Assembly: GCA_947178145.1 (NCBI GenBank)
Contig: CAMWXE010000030.1
Coordinates: 1-55,160, forward strand
Length of the DNA stretch: 55,160 bases
Source: an uncultured Lachnospiraceae bacterium
GTDB taxonomy: Bacteria; Bacillota; Clostridia; Lachnospirales; Lachnospiraceae
Reading direction: 5' to 3'
The position numbers were made by a program, and so were the translations under genes. A model generated the notes under the pieces. The model was not told the DNA's origin. It saw nothing but the letters and a program-made list of their open reading frames with translations, and ran no database searches. Shown in pieces: positions 26,308-34,970 of this stretch (its first letter is position 1; every line of letters begins with the position of its first letter).

Positions 26308-27474
26308 ATGAAGATAGCAGTGGCGGGTATCGGCTATGTTGGTCTTTCGAATGCGATCTTGCTGGCGCAGCACAATGAAGTGACGGCAGTGGACGTCTTT
26401 CAGGAAAAAGCGGATATGATTAACAATAAAAAAACACCGATTATTGATAAAGAGATAGAGGAGTATCTGACGACAAAGGCGTTGAATCTTAAGGCGACAA
26501 CGGACGGAGCATCTGCATACAGGGACGCGGAGTATATTATTATCGCGACGCCGACCAACTACGATCCGGACAGGAACTATTTTGACACCAGCTCGATCGA
26601 GGCTGTGATTGAGCTGGTCATGCAAGTGAACAAAGAGGCTGTCATGATCATCAAATCGACCGTTCCAGTAGGTTACACAAAGTCTGTCCGGGAAAAATTC
26701 GGCATTGATAATATCATCTTCTCGCCAGAGTTCCTGCGTGAGGGCAGGGCATTGTATGATAACCTCTATCCATCGCGAATCATAGTGGGGGAGCAGTCCC
26801 GGCGGGCAGAGGTGTTTGCTGATCTGCTGAAACAGGGTGCGATTAAGCAGGATATCCCGACTTTGTTCACAGATGCGACTGAGGCAGAGGCGATCAAGCT
26901 CTTTGCCAATACGTATCTGGCGCTCAGAGTTGCGTATTTCAACGAGCTGGATACTTATGCAGAGATGCGGGGACTCAACACAAAGCAGATAATAGAAGGG
27001 GTTGGGCTTGATCCCAGGATTGGAAATCATTACAATAACCCATCTTTTGGCTACGGCGGTTACTGTTTGCCCAAGGACACCAAACAGCTGCGTGCCAATT
27101 ATGAGAATGTGCCCAATAATATTGTCTCGGCAATCGTGGATGCCAACAGAACCAGAAAGGATCACATTGCAGAGATGATACTGGCGAGGAAGCCCCAGAT
27201 TGTGGGAGTGTACAGACTTACGATGAAGACGGATTCCGACAACTTTCGCCAGTCCTCCATACAGGGGATTATGAAACGGATCAAGGCAAAGGGTGTTGAG
27301 GTTGTCGTGTATGAGCCAAGCTTCAAGGAGGAACATTTCTTCCGGTCAAGGATAATCCAGGATTTGGACGAATTTAAGAGGATATCGGATGTCATTATCG
27401 CAAACCGTTTGACAGAGGAGCTCGAGGACGTGGAAGAGAAAATTTATACAAGAGATATTTACGGCCGGGATTAG
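26308..27474 (+). CDS. ugd: UDP-glucose 6-dehydrogenase
   Basis: A 388-residue NAD-dependent enzyme that oxidises UDP-glucose to UDP-glucuronate for capsule or surface polysaccharide. The Rossmann motif [13 protein letters not shown] starts at residue 4, the central domain has [10 protein letters not shown], and the catalytic Cys lies in [13 protein letters not shown] near residue 255. The C-terminal UDP-binding domain is complete. GGAGG six bases upstream decides ATG 26308 over the ATG at 26293. No other polysaccharide genes are adjacent. A long open frame on the opposite strand inside this gene is not supported. Confidence 0.93.
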   Translation: MKIAVAGIGYVGLSNAILLAQHNEVTAVDVFQEKADMINNKKTPIIDKEIEEYLTTKALNLKATTDGASAYRDAEYIIIATPTNYDPDRNYFDTSSIEAVIELVMQVNKEAVMIIKSTVPVGYTKSVREKFGIDNIIFSPEFLREGRALYDNLYPSRIIVGEQSRRAEVFADLLKQGAIKQDIPTLFTDATEAEAIKLFANTYLALRVAYFNELDTYAEMRGLNTKQIIEGVGLDPRIGNHYNNPSFGYGGYCLPKDTKQLRANYENVPNNIVSAIVDANRTRKDHIAEMILARKPQIVGVYRLTMKTDSDNFRQSSIQGIMKRIKAKGVEVVVYEPSFKEEHFFRSRIIQDLDEFKRISDVIIANRLTEELEDVEEKIYTRDIYGRD

Positions 27475-27649
27475 GAACCTTCGATAAGTTATTGATTAAC
27501 AGTTCCTTAGCACGCAGCAATAATGCATATTGATAGAAAGAATCTGAGATCTTGGAAAAGATGTTCAGGTTCTTTTGTTGATTATCGCTAAAAAAGACCA
27601 GAAGTTTCGGATAATTTCGACGAAAATCACTTGGATATAGAATATAACC

Positions 27650-27678
27650 TTGCTATTTATGGGGCAGAGTGATATTAT
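27650..27678 (+). promoter_or_regulatory. First promoter upstream of malQ
   Basis: TTGCTA at 27650-27655 and TATTAT at 27673-27678 are 17 bases apart, and a LacI/CcpA-type operator begins 12 bases downstream. The gene-free stretch is 27475-27876; its left part (27475-27640) holds only a weak inverted repeat near 27472-27509 and no recognisable gene. Confidence 0.5.
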
Positions 27679-27689
27679 AGTTTTGTCCA

Positions 27690-27704
27690 TTGGAAACGTT
27701 ACCG
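27690..27704 (+). promoter_or_regulatory. cre/LacI-family operator upstream of malQ
   Basis: TTGGAAACGTTACCG fits the catabolite-responsive element consensus WTGNAANCGNWNNCW at all but the final position and centres on the palindrome AACGTT. It lies just downstream of one promoter and about 85 bases upstream of another. Both the LacI-type regulator encoded after malQ and CcpA recognise this kind of sequence; which one binds cannot be decided here. Confidence 0.7.
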
Positions 27705-27787
27705 AAATCGCCAAAACCGCAAATGGTTCCGACAATTCCTGGCTCGATAATGATTCCGTGGACATATTAATATTTCAGGGGGAGAGG

Positions 27788-27816
27788 TTTACATTATTCC
27801 TGATTATTGATATACT
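27788..27816 (+). promoter_or_regulatory. Second promoter upstream of malQ
   Basis: TTTACA at 27788-27793 and TATACT at 27811-27816 are 17 bases apart, a closer match to consensus than the upstream promoter, and lie about 60 bases before the malQ start. Confidence 0.65.
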
Positions 27817-27876
27817 AAGATTAGAGTATGTTGGCATCTATGGAAGATAACATTTTGTGTAGAAAGGGAGATGTGT

Positions 27877-29397
27877 ATGAGAAGAAGTGGCGTCTTGATG
27901 CCGGTATCCAGCTTACCATCAAGATTTGGAATAGGTGGATTTTCAAAGGAAGCCTATGACTTTGTGGATTTTTTGGCAGCGTCAGGCCAGTCCCTGTGGC
28001 AGATTTTACCTCTGGGACCTACGGGATATGGGGATTCCCCCTATCAGTCTTTTTCAACCTTTGCGGGCAGTCCGTATTATATCAGTCTGGACGCACTGAT
28101 TGAGGAGGGACTTCTCACAGAGGAGGAGTGTTTGTCTGTCGATTTCGGTAACGATACCAAGAAGGTGGATTACGAAAAGATATATAACACAAGGTTTCAT
28201 CTTCTCAGGAAAGCATTCGAGCGGGCAGACATTCACAAACAGTCAGAATACATGGAATTTGTCGAGGAGAACAGGCAGTGGCTCAAAGATTATGCGATGT
28301 ATATGGCAGTCAAGGATTCCCTGGGCGGTGCGTCGTGGATTGCATGGGATGAGGGGATCCGCTTGAGGAAGCCAGAGGCGATGACAGAGTACGAGGCGAA
28401 GCTTGCCGATGATATCGCATTTTACAGCTATCAGCAGTATCTATTCTCAAAACAGTGGATGGCACTCAAAGAATATGCCAACAAAAAAGGAGTCCAGATA
28501 GTGGGTGATATTCCGATTTACGTGGCGTTTGACAGTGCGGACACATGGGCGAACCCTGAACTTTTTCAGCTGGATGAGGAGAATGTTCCGATTGCCGTTG
28601 CAGGCTGTCCTCCCGATGCCTTCTCGGCTACGGGACAGCTTTGGGGAAATCCTTTGTATCAGTGGGATTACCATGAAGAGACAGGTTTTGCGTGGTGGAT
28701 CAGGAGACTCTCGCACTGCTTCCATATCTATGATATTGTGCGGATTGATCATTTCCGGGGCTTTGATGCGTACTGGGCGATCCCCTATGGCGACGAGACA
28801 GCAGAGAACGGCACTTGGGAGAAGGGGCCGGGGTACAATCTTTTTGCAGTGATGAAGAAGACACTTGGAAATCGCGCAGTGATTGCGGAGGACTTAGGCT
28901 TTTTGACGCCAAGTGTGTTAAAGCTGGTAAAAAGGACAGGCTATCCTGGAATGAAAGTTCTGCAGTTTGCTTTTGATGCGGATGGGGAGAGCGATTATTT
29001 GCCGCACAATTACACGAATAACTGTGTGGTATATACAGGGACACATGACAATGATACCGTAAATGGATGGATACCTTCCATGAGCAGAAAGGATTTGGCC
29101 TTTGCGAAAAAATATCTGAATATCAGAAGAAACGCAGATATTTGTGAGAGTCTGATTCGGACAGCGCTTGGGAGTGTGGCAGACACAGCGATTATTCCCA
29201 TGCAGGATTATCTGGGACTGGGGAGTGAGGCGAGGGTCAACACACCGTCGACGCTAGGCGGGAATTGGGAGTGGCGCATGGAGCGCGATGCGTGCACGGA
29301 GGCGCTCTCGTCACATATACGGGAGCTGACACAGCTCTATGGAAGAACTGCCCATCCCAACACGGTCAATGCTTCCGAAAAGAAAAAAACAAAATAG
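27877..29397 (+). CDS. malQ: 4-alpha-glucanotransferase (amylomaltase)
   Basis: A 506-residue GH77 enzyme that transfers maltosyl and longer glucan segments during maltodextrin use. The N-terminus shows GVLMPVSSLPSRFGIG and LPLGPTGYGDSPYQS, typical of MalQ/DPE1. Catalytic residues are visible: the nucleophile Asp in VRIDHFRGF, the acid/base Glu in IAEDLG and the stabilising Asp in GTHDNDT. ATG 27877 is chosen since AAAGGGAG ends six bases before it; the in-frame ATG 27871 touches that site. It is followed after 14 bases by a LacI-family regulator, so both probably form an operon repressed through the operator at 27690. Confidence 0.96.
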   Translation: MRRSGVLMPVSSLPSRFGIGGFSKEAYDFVDFLAASGQSLWQILPLGPTGYGDSPYQSFSTFAGSPYYISLDALIEEGLLTEEECLSVDFGNDTKKVDYEKIYNTRFHLLRKAFERADIHKQSEYMEFVEENRQWLKDYAMYMAVKDSLGGASWIAWDEGIRLRKPEAMTEYEAKLADDIAFYSYQQYLFSKQWMALKEYANKKGVQIVGDIPIYVAFDSADTWANPELFQLDEENVPIAVAGCPPDAFSATGQLWGNPLYQWDYHEETGFAWWIRRLSHCFHIYDIVRIDHFRGFDAYWAIPYGDETAENGTWEKGPGYNLFAVMKKTLGNRAVIAEDLGFLTPSVLKLVKRTGYPGMKVLQFAFDADGESDYLPHNYTNNCVVYTGTHDNDTVNGWIPSMSRKDLAFAKKYLNIRRNADICESLIRTALGSVADTAIIPMQDYLGLGSEARVNTPSTLGGNWEWRMERDACTEALSSHIRELTQLYGRTAHPNTVNASEKKKTK

Positions 29398-29411
29398 ATT
29401 GAGGTGAGAAA

Positions 29412-30446
29412 GTGTTTGAGCCGACAATCAAAGACATAGCAAAAATATGCGGTGTAGGTGTCAGCACTGTATCGAGGGCGATCAATGATCATCCAGATAT
29501 CAATCCAGAGACAAAAGAGAAAATTATGAGCACGATCCGGGAATACGGATATGTTCCAAATGACAGCGCCAGAAATTTAAAGCGAGTGGATGCAAAGGCG
29601 ATCGCAGTCCTTGTAAAGGGAATAGCGAATCCGTTTTTTATCAATATGATCAAGGTGATCGAGCAAGAGTGCAAGAAAAAGCATTACGCGATGGAGCTGT
29701 CGCACATAGAAGCGGATGAGGATGAGGTGGATGTAGCGCAGAAAGTAGTCAAAGAGAAGCGTCTGCGGGGAATTATATTTTTGGGAGGATTATTTTCCCA
29801 TTCCGAGGAAAAATTAAAGAAACTTAGTGTCCCTTTTGTGTTTAGTACAGTAGGGTCTATTCCAGAAAATATTAGTAAAAACATATATTCGAGTATCAGC
29901 GTGGATGACCGCAAGGAAAGTGCTAGAATGGTGGATTATCTAATCAGTTTGGGACACACACAGATTGCAATTCTCGTCGCGGAGGCGATGGAGGAGAGTA
30001 TTGGAAAACTGCGTCTGGAGGGGTATTGCGATGCGTTGAGGGCACACGGTATTGAAATACATCGCAGCCTGATCTGTCAGACCAGAAATGAGCTGAGTCA
30101 TTTCTCTATGGAGAATGGATATCTGTCCACTAAAAAATTGCTTGAGCGCGGGGAAATGTTCACCGCGCTGTATGCAGTGTCAGATGCGCTTGCCATCGGA
30201 GCGCTGAGGGCACTGCATGATGCAGGGCTGCGCGTGCCAGAGGATATTTCACTGGCAGGATTTGACGGGATCGGGATGGCCAATTATACAGTGCCAAGTC
30301 TGACGACGATGCACCAGCCTGTCGAGGAGATGGCAAAGGATACGACACGGCTGCTTTTTGACATCATTGCAAAGAAGACGAAGCATCAGCACATTACATA
30401 TGAGGCGGAACTCATGATAAAAGAATCCACTGCAAAACGTCCCTGA
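29412..30446 (+). CDS. LacI-family transcriptional regulator
   Basis: A 344-residue repressor. The N-terminal helix-turn-helix TIKDIAKICGVGVSTVSRA and the hinge helix SARNLKR are canonical. The effector domain is a type I periplasmic-binding fold with SDALAIGALRALHDAG and ISLAGFDGIGMA. Start is GTG 29412, preceded by GAGGTGAG. Position behind malQ makes it the likely maltodextrin regulator, comparable to MalR, binding the AACGTT-centred site at 27690. The stop codon lies inside the left arm of the terminator. Confidence 0.93.
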   Translation: MFEPTIKDIAKICGVGVSTVSRAINDHPDINPETKEKIMSTIREYGYVPNDSARNLKRVDAKAIAVLVKGIANPFFINMIKVIEQECKKKHYAMELSHIEADEDEVDVAQKVVKEKRLRGIIFLGGLFSHSEEKLKKLSVPFVFSTVGSIPENISKNIYSSISVDDRKESARMVDYLISLGHTQIAILVAEAMEESIGKLRLEGYCDALRAHGIEIHRSLICQTRNELSHFSMENGYLSTKKLLERGEMFTALYAVSDALAIGALRALHDAGLRVPEDISLAGFDGIGMANYTVPSLTTMHQPVEEMAKDTTRLLFDIIAKKTKHQHITYEAELMIKESTAKRP

Positions 30447-30466
30447 TGAATTGTCAGGGATTTTTT
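30440..30466 (+). terminator. Terminator after the LacI-family regulator
   Basis: TCCCTGA at 30440-30446 pairs with TCAGGGA at 30454-30460 and is followed by six T residues. The left arm contains the stop codon of the regulator. Confidence 0.85.
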
Positions 30467-30549
30467 GTATTTTATAGTTTTTTTGTGAATAAAAATGGTA
30501 TATAATAAAAAGATGGAAAACAGGAATAAGACAGAAGCGGGGGATTCAT

Positions 30550-32643
30550 ATGGATTTTGAAGTGTATCAAAAAGGAGTGAAGCTGGCTTTCGATGAGCAT
30601 ACACTGTCGAACATTGGTCCAATATTGGAGGGAATGCCAGGAGGTCTTTTTATCTACCGTGCAGACGGAGACGAGGAATTGTTGTATATCAACAGTGCCG
30701 TATTGCGGATTTTTGGCTGTGATACGGAGGAGGAATTCCGTGAGCTTACGGGATATACATTCAGGGGAATGGTTCATCCTGAGGATATCGAAGAGGTGGA
30801 GAAAAGCATTCAGAGCCAGATTGCAAACAGTATTCACGATTTGGACTATGTGGAATACCGCATTATCCAGAAGGACGGAACGATACGATGGATAGCGGAT
30901 TATGGACATTTTGTGCGGACAGCGGACTACGGTGACATTTTTTATGTCTTCATTGACGACAGTACAGAGCGACTGAAGAACCGGATGAATGAGCTGGAGA
31001 AGATGAATGAGGAGCTTCGCACGATCTATGCGAGGGAGAGTCAGTATCGGAAGGCGATTCTTTACGATGCGATTTCGTTTTTTGAGGTCAACTTGACAAA
31101 GGACAAGTTCCTCTCGGCATACATACAGATGCAGGATGGCCAGCTTAAAGATTTTTTTGAGTATTCGGGGATACCTTCCTTTGAAAAATATTCAGATTAT
31201 GTCCGATTTTGTATGCGGAATAAGAATACAGAAGAATCAGAGGAGTATGTGAAGTTCATTGACGCGGATCGCCTGATACGGTGCTACAGCAAGGGGGAGC
31301 TGGAGCAGACCTGCGATGGATGGATGACAGATGCTATGGGAAGAAAGCATCTTTACCACTATGCTTTTCTGCTTGGCAAGAATGAGTACACAGGCGATGT
31401 GGTCACAATGGCAATCGCAAAGGATATGACAGAACAGATGCAGCGGCAGAAGCTGTTAAAATCTGCCCTGAATCAGGCACAGACTGCCAACATTGCGCGG
31501 AATACATTTCTCCAGAACATATCGCATGACATAAGAACGCCGCTCAACGCCATTATCGGCTATGCGGAGCTTGCCAGAAACCATAAGGCAGACCACGACA
31601 GGATTGACAATTATCTGACGCAGATACGCATTGCGAGTGAACAATTGCTTACAATTGTAAATGAATCGCTGGAGATTACACGCATGGAATCCGGGAAGGT
31701 ATATCTGGTGGAAAACATTGTTATGCTGGGCGATTTGCTGGCGGATATTGATAGAACAATGCGGCCGCAGATGGATGTGAAAGCAATCCGGTTTGCGGTT
31801 GACAGGTCACAGGTTCAGCATGGCGCGATGTACATGGACTTTCTGAGAATAAAGGAAATGCTGTTTCAGTTACTGGATAATGCAGTAAAGTACACAGAAC
31901 CAAATGGCCAGGTGAAACTGACTGTGATGGAGGAGGATATCAAGCTCAATCATTTCGGCAAATTTCAGTTTGTCATAGAGGATAATGGGAGAGGAATCTC
32001 ACGGGAGTTCCAGCAGGAGTTATTTCAACCATTTAAGCGGGAGAATAATACGACGAAGAGTGGTGTCCTGGGGACAGGTCTTGGGTTGAGTGTGGTAAAA
32101 AGTATTGTGGATCTGATGGAAGGAAGTATTGAAGTCGAGAGCAAAGAGGGAAAGGGCAGCAAATTTATCGTAAGCCTTCTGCTGAAACTGCCGGAAGAGG
32201 TGCCGGAAAGCGATCTGACACAACGGCCAGCTGCTGATATTGACCTAAAAGGGAAACGCATTTTGCTGGTGGAGGACAATGAGATTAACCGCGAGATTGC
32301 GGAGGAGCTGCTTACGGATGAGGGGTATCTTGTTGAGACGGCGAATGACGGCAGTGTAGCTTTGGAAATGGTCAGCAAATCAGAGCCCGGGTATTATGCG
32401 TTGATTTTGATGGATATTCAGATGCCTGTCATGGATGGGCACAAGGCAACAAAGGCGATTCGGAGGCTGGAGAACAAAGATCTTGCAAGCATACCGATCA
32501 TAGCATTGTCTGCAAATGCGTTTGCGGAGGACTACAAGCGGTCCGTCGAAGCAGGCATGGATGCACATGTTCCAAAGCCAATCAAGATTGAGGAGCTGCA
32601 GGAGACAATACGAAATGTGCTGGGAAGTTTCCGCCGGGAATAG
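30550..32643 (+). CDS. PAS-domain hybrid sensor histidine kinase
   Basis: A 697-residue soluble kinase; no membrane helix is visible. Residues about 20-140 form a PAS domain, about 165-295 a second PAS-like region, followed by HisKA with His326 in SHDIRTPLNAI, the ATPase domain with DNAVKYTE and GTGLGLSVVKSI, and a C-terminal receiver with Asp622 in LMDIQMPVMDG. The hybrid form implies a phosphorelay to an Hpt protein or an internal switch. No cognate output regulator is adjacent. A TATAAT at 30501-30506 lies about 45 bases upstream without a clear -35. It begins a three-gene run with a glycosyltransferase and a TPR lipoprotein. Confidence 0.92.
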   Translation: MDFEVYQKGVKLAFDEHTLSNIGPILEGMPGGLFIYRADGDEELLYINSAVLRIFGCDTEEEFRELTGYTFRGMVHPEDIEEVEKSIQSQIANSIHDLDYVEYRIIQKDGTIRWIADYGHFVRTADYGDIFYVFIDDSTERLKNRMNELEKMNEELRTIYARESQYRKAILYDAISFFEVNLTKDKFLSAYIQMQDGQLKDFFEYSGIPSFEKYSDYVRFCMRNKNTEESEEYVKFIDADRLIRCYSKGELEQTCDGWMTDAMGRKHLYHYAFLLGKNEYTGDVVTMAIAKDMTEQMQRQKLLKSALNQAQTANIARNTFLQNISHDIRTPLNAIIGYAELARNHKADHDRIDNYLTQIRIASEQLLTIVNESLEITRMESGKVYLVENIVMLGDLLADIDRTMRPQMDVKAIRFAVDRSQVQHGAMYMDFLRIKEMLFQLLDNAVKYTEPNGQVKLTVMEEDIKLNHFGKFQFVIEDNGRGISREFQQELFQPFKRENNTTKSGVLGTGLGLSVVKSIVDLMEGSIEVESKEGKGSKFIVSLLLKLPEEVPESDLTQRPAADIDLKGKRILLVEDNEINREIAEELLTDEGYLVETANDGSVALEMVSKSEPGYYALILMDIQMPVMDGHKATKAIRRLENKDLASIPIIALSANAFAEDYKRSVEAGMDAHVPKPIKIEELQETIRNVLGSFRRE

Positions 32644-32653
32644 GAGCGAGCTT

Positions 32654-33664
32654 ATGGATTTGAGTGTAATTATATCCGTCAGCAGTATGCAGCATCATAT
32701 CGCTGCATGTCTCAGGAGTATTACGAGGTGTCCGTGCGATACGATCGATATGGAGTGTGTTGTCGTAAATGACAAAAGCACAGACGAGATTGCAGCGATC
32801 GTGAACCGGTATATTGAGAGAGACAGCCGCATTAAGCTTGTCACAAGGGAAGGGGACGAATCGTTCGACGCGCGGAATATGGGGATTGAGAAAGCCTCGG
32901 GAAGATATATTCTGTTTCTGGATGCGCGCGACCGGCTGTGCGAGGATGCATGGGAGCAGATCGAGGCTGCAGTAGTGGAAGAATATGCAGATTTTGTGGC
33001 TTTTAGCTACATTACAGCGCGCGAAAACGGAAAGCTGAAAGCACAGATGCTTCCGATATCAGATGTGATATCGACAGACGTGAAAGTGGCAAGAAGGCTG
33101 ATGTATGCGGGGGCAGCATTTGATACATACTGGGGAAAGCTTTTTAAGAGCAGCATTATCAGGGATAACAATATCTTATTTCAGACAGACCTTCCAGGCA
33201 GCGATAGCCTTTTGTTTGTGGCAGAGTATTTTGAACATTGTGACAGTTATCTGATGACAAAGGCAATGATCTTGTATCATGCGCCAAATGCTGAGAGCGC
33301 TATGAGAAATTATAGCATGGAGGAGCGCGTCGAATTTGTAAGAGCATTGTATGAGATAAATTTAGATATGGTAAAGCACTACAATGACAGTGAGCTCATA
33401 GGTCATATGCAGGTGTATTATGTAAAAGTGCTGACAGAACTTTTTTATGCGTATGTGAAAGAGTACAGCTACAGCAAAAGAGCATTGGAGACCATTTATG
33501 AGAAAGCGCTTGAAAATGTATATTTGAAAAGGATTCTCGAAGAAGTGGACGAGCGTATGATTCCTTCTGGCATAAGAAAGTATGAATACCGTCTGCTTCG
33601 AAGGGGGAATGCGGCAAAGCTCAGGAAATACTTTTCCATAAAGGCAATGGTACAAAAAGGGTGA
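32654..33664 (+). CDS. GT-A-fold family 2 glycosyltransferase-like protein
   Basis: A 336-residue protein with the N-terminal fold of family 2 glycosyltransferases: LSVIISVSS, VVVNDKSTDE, FDARNMGIEKASGRYILFLD. Several key positions differ from the usual sequence. DDGSTD is VNDKSTD, the metal-binding LDADD is LDARD, and the GEDxxF motif is GSDSLLF. It could use an atypical donor or have lost activity. ATG 32654 has AGGAG seven bases upstream, only 10 bases after the kinase stop; earlier in-frame starts lie inside the kinase gene. No membrane helices. Acceptor and donor are unknown. Confidence 0.78.
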   Translation: MDLSVIISVSSMQHHIAACLRSITRCPCDTIDMECVVVNDKSTDEIAAIVNRYIERDSRIKLVTREGDESFDARNMGIEKASGRYILFLDARDRLCEDAWEQIEAAVVEEYADFVAFSYITARENGKLKAQMLPISDVISTDVKVARRLMYAGAAFDTYWGKLFKSSIIRDNNILFQTDLPGSDSLLFVAEYFEHCDSYLMTKAMILYHAPNAESAMRNYSMEERVEFVRALYEINLDMVKHYNDSELIGHMQVYYVKVLTELFYAYVKEYSYSKRALETIYEKALENVYLKRILEEVDERMIPSGIRKYEYRLLRRGNAAKLRKYFSIKAMVQKG

Positions 33665-33686
33665 TATATAGAGGGTGATTACTGTA

Positions 33687-34742
33687 ATGCATAAAATAGT
33701 ACAAATGGTAAAGTTCAGCGCAGCTGTGTTCGGGACAATGGTTCTGTTAGGCGGTTGTGGAAAAAAGCCAGAGAATACCAATCTTCTTGAAGGAATGGAG
33801 CTGGTGGAGGCGTATGACTTTCAGGGAGCGGTAGAGAGCTTTGAGACAGCGCTTTTAAATAACGAAGATCAGGAGCTCTGCTACAGAGGGCAGGGGATTG
33901 CCTATATGGGTCTTGGAAATTATGCGGAGGCGGAGGCTGCATTTCTCAAATCGATAGAGAACGCAAACAGCAATCCGGATGCGCTTGTGTATGACACCAA
34001 CTACTATCTTGCTGCCACATACATGAAGCAGGGGAGGTATGCTGAGGCAGAGGAGATCTACTCGGCGATTATCGCACTTAAAAAGAAGGAAATAGATGCC
34101 TATTATCTGCGTGCGTGCGCAAGACTGCGGCAGGGAAATTACGAGGAGGCGGTTGCAGACTTTGAGAGGGTATTTGATCTTGATTCCAACAATCTCGAGC
34201 TGGTGACAGACGCCTATGTGGAGATGCAGGCAGCGGGTTTTGGTGAGGCAGGAAAGACGTATATACAAGATTTTATGGCCAAGAAGGAAAAATCGCTCAA
34301 GAATGGTGATAAGGGGCTCATCTATTTTTATCTGGAAGATTATGAAAATGCGCGTATTTATCTGGACGACTTTGTAAATGGAAATGACGCGAGGATGTCG
34401 TCGATTCTTGGTCAGACATATGAAAAACTCGGAGATATGAATTATGCTGTCGTCGTATATCAGACATATCTGAGCTCCAATGAGGCGGATGCAGAAATCT
34501 ACAATAGTCTTGGCATCTGTCTGATGCACCAGCAGAAATATGAGGAGGCGTTAGCGGCATTTGAGAGCGGGATCGCCATGGGGGCTTCGGATTATCTGCA
34601 GGAGTTAAAGTATAATATGATTGTGGCAAATGAGTACACTGGAAATTTTGAACAGGCAAAGATATTGATGCAGGAGTATCTTCAGGCCTACCCAGATGAT
34701 GCCCAGGCAAAAAAGGAGAACGAATTTCTGAAAACACGGTAA
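33687..34742 (+). CDS. TPR-repeat lipoprotein
   Basis: A 351-residue exported protein. The signal peptide ends in LLGGC, with the lipidated Cys at position 24. The rest consists of about seven to eight tetratricopeptide repeats, seen as repeated G-x-x-Y-x-x-A-E/L motifs such as YMGLGNYAEAEAAF, YMKQGRYAEAEEIY and RLRQGNYEEAVADF. TPR lipoproteins act as protein-binding scaffolds at the membrane. ATG 33687 follows GAGGGTGA by eight bases; the GTG at 33675 overlaps that site. The gap to the glycosyltransferase-like gene is 22 bases, so one transcript is likely. Function unknown. Confidence 0.85.
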   Translation: MHKIVQMVKFSAAVFGTMVLLGGCGKKPENTNLLEGMELVEAYDFQGAVESFETALLNNEDQELCYRGQGIAYMGLGNYAEAEAAFLKSIENANSNPDALVYDTNYYLAATYMKQGRYAEAEEIYSAIIALKKKEIDAYYLRACARLRQGNYEEAVADFERVFDLDSNNLELVTDAYVEMQAAGFGEAGKTYIQDFMAKKEKSLKNGDKGLIYFYLEDYENARIYLDDFVNGNDARMSSILGQTYEKLGDMNYAVVVYQTYLSSNEADAEIYNSLGICLMHQQKYEEALAAFESGIAMGASDYLQELKYNMIVANEYTGNFEQAKILMQEYLQAYPDDAQAKKENEFLKTR

Positions 34743-34780
34743 TAAAGGCATATTCCAATTGTGACATGAGAGATACAAAA

Positions 34781-34828
34781 ACACTAGATATTGTATTTGT
34801 TTCCACAGGAACACATAATATTTAGTAG
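34781..34828 (+). promoter_or_regulatory. Pair of NrdR boxes upstream of nrdD
   Basis: ACACTAGATATTGTAT at 34781-34796 matches the NrdR consensus acaCwAtATaTwGtgt at 14 of 16 positions. A second, weaker copy at 34813-34828 matches at 12 of 16. They start 32 bases apart, three helical turns, which is the spacing known for NrdR box pairs. The promoter lies directly downstream. NrdR represses ribonucleotide reductase genes when dATP is plentiful. Confidence 0.75.
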
Positions 34829-34835
34829 TGTTCGA

Positions 34836-34864
34836 TTGACTTCGAATTTTCTATCTGCTATCAT
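34836..34864 (+). promoter_or_regulatory. Promoter of nrdD
   Basis: TTGACT at 34836-34841 and TATCAT at 34859-34864 are 17 bases apart, giving a leader of about 100 bases. Confidence 0.65.
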
Positions 34865-34970
34865 GTGTATAACGTTTTAGCCATGCAGGAATGACGGTTT
34901 ATCGGACAACTTATGGCTGGGTATGGCTAAATCTCAAAAGGAAAACGAATCAAGTGAAGGAGTATGCGAA

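Noticed and set aside
26263..27336. 357-codon open frame opposite ugd
   Set aside because: Entirely antisense to a gene with intact catalytic motifs; its Cys/His-rich translation is typical of a shadow frame.
27650..27850. 66-codon open frame before malQ
   Set aside because: It covers the promoters and the operator, lacks a ribosome binding site and has no recognisable features.
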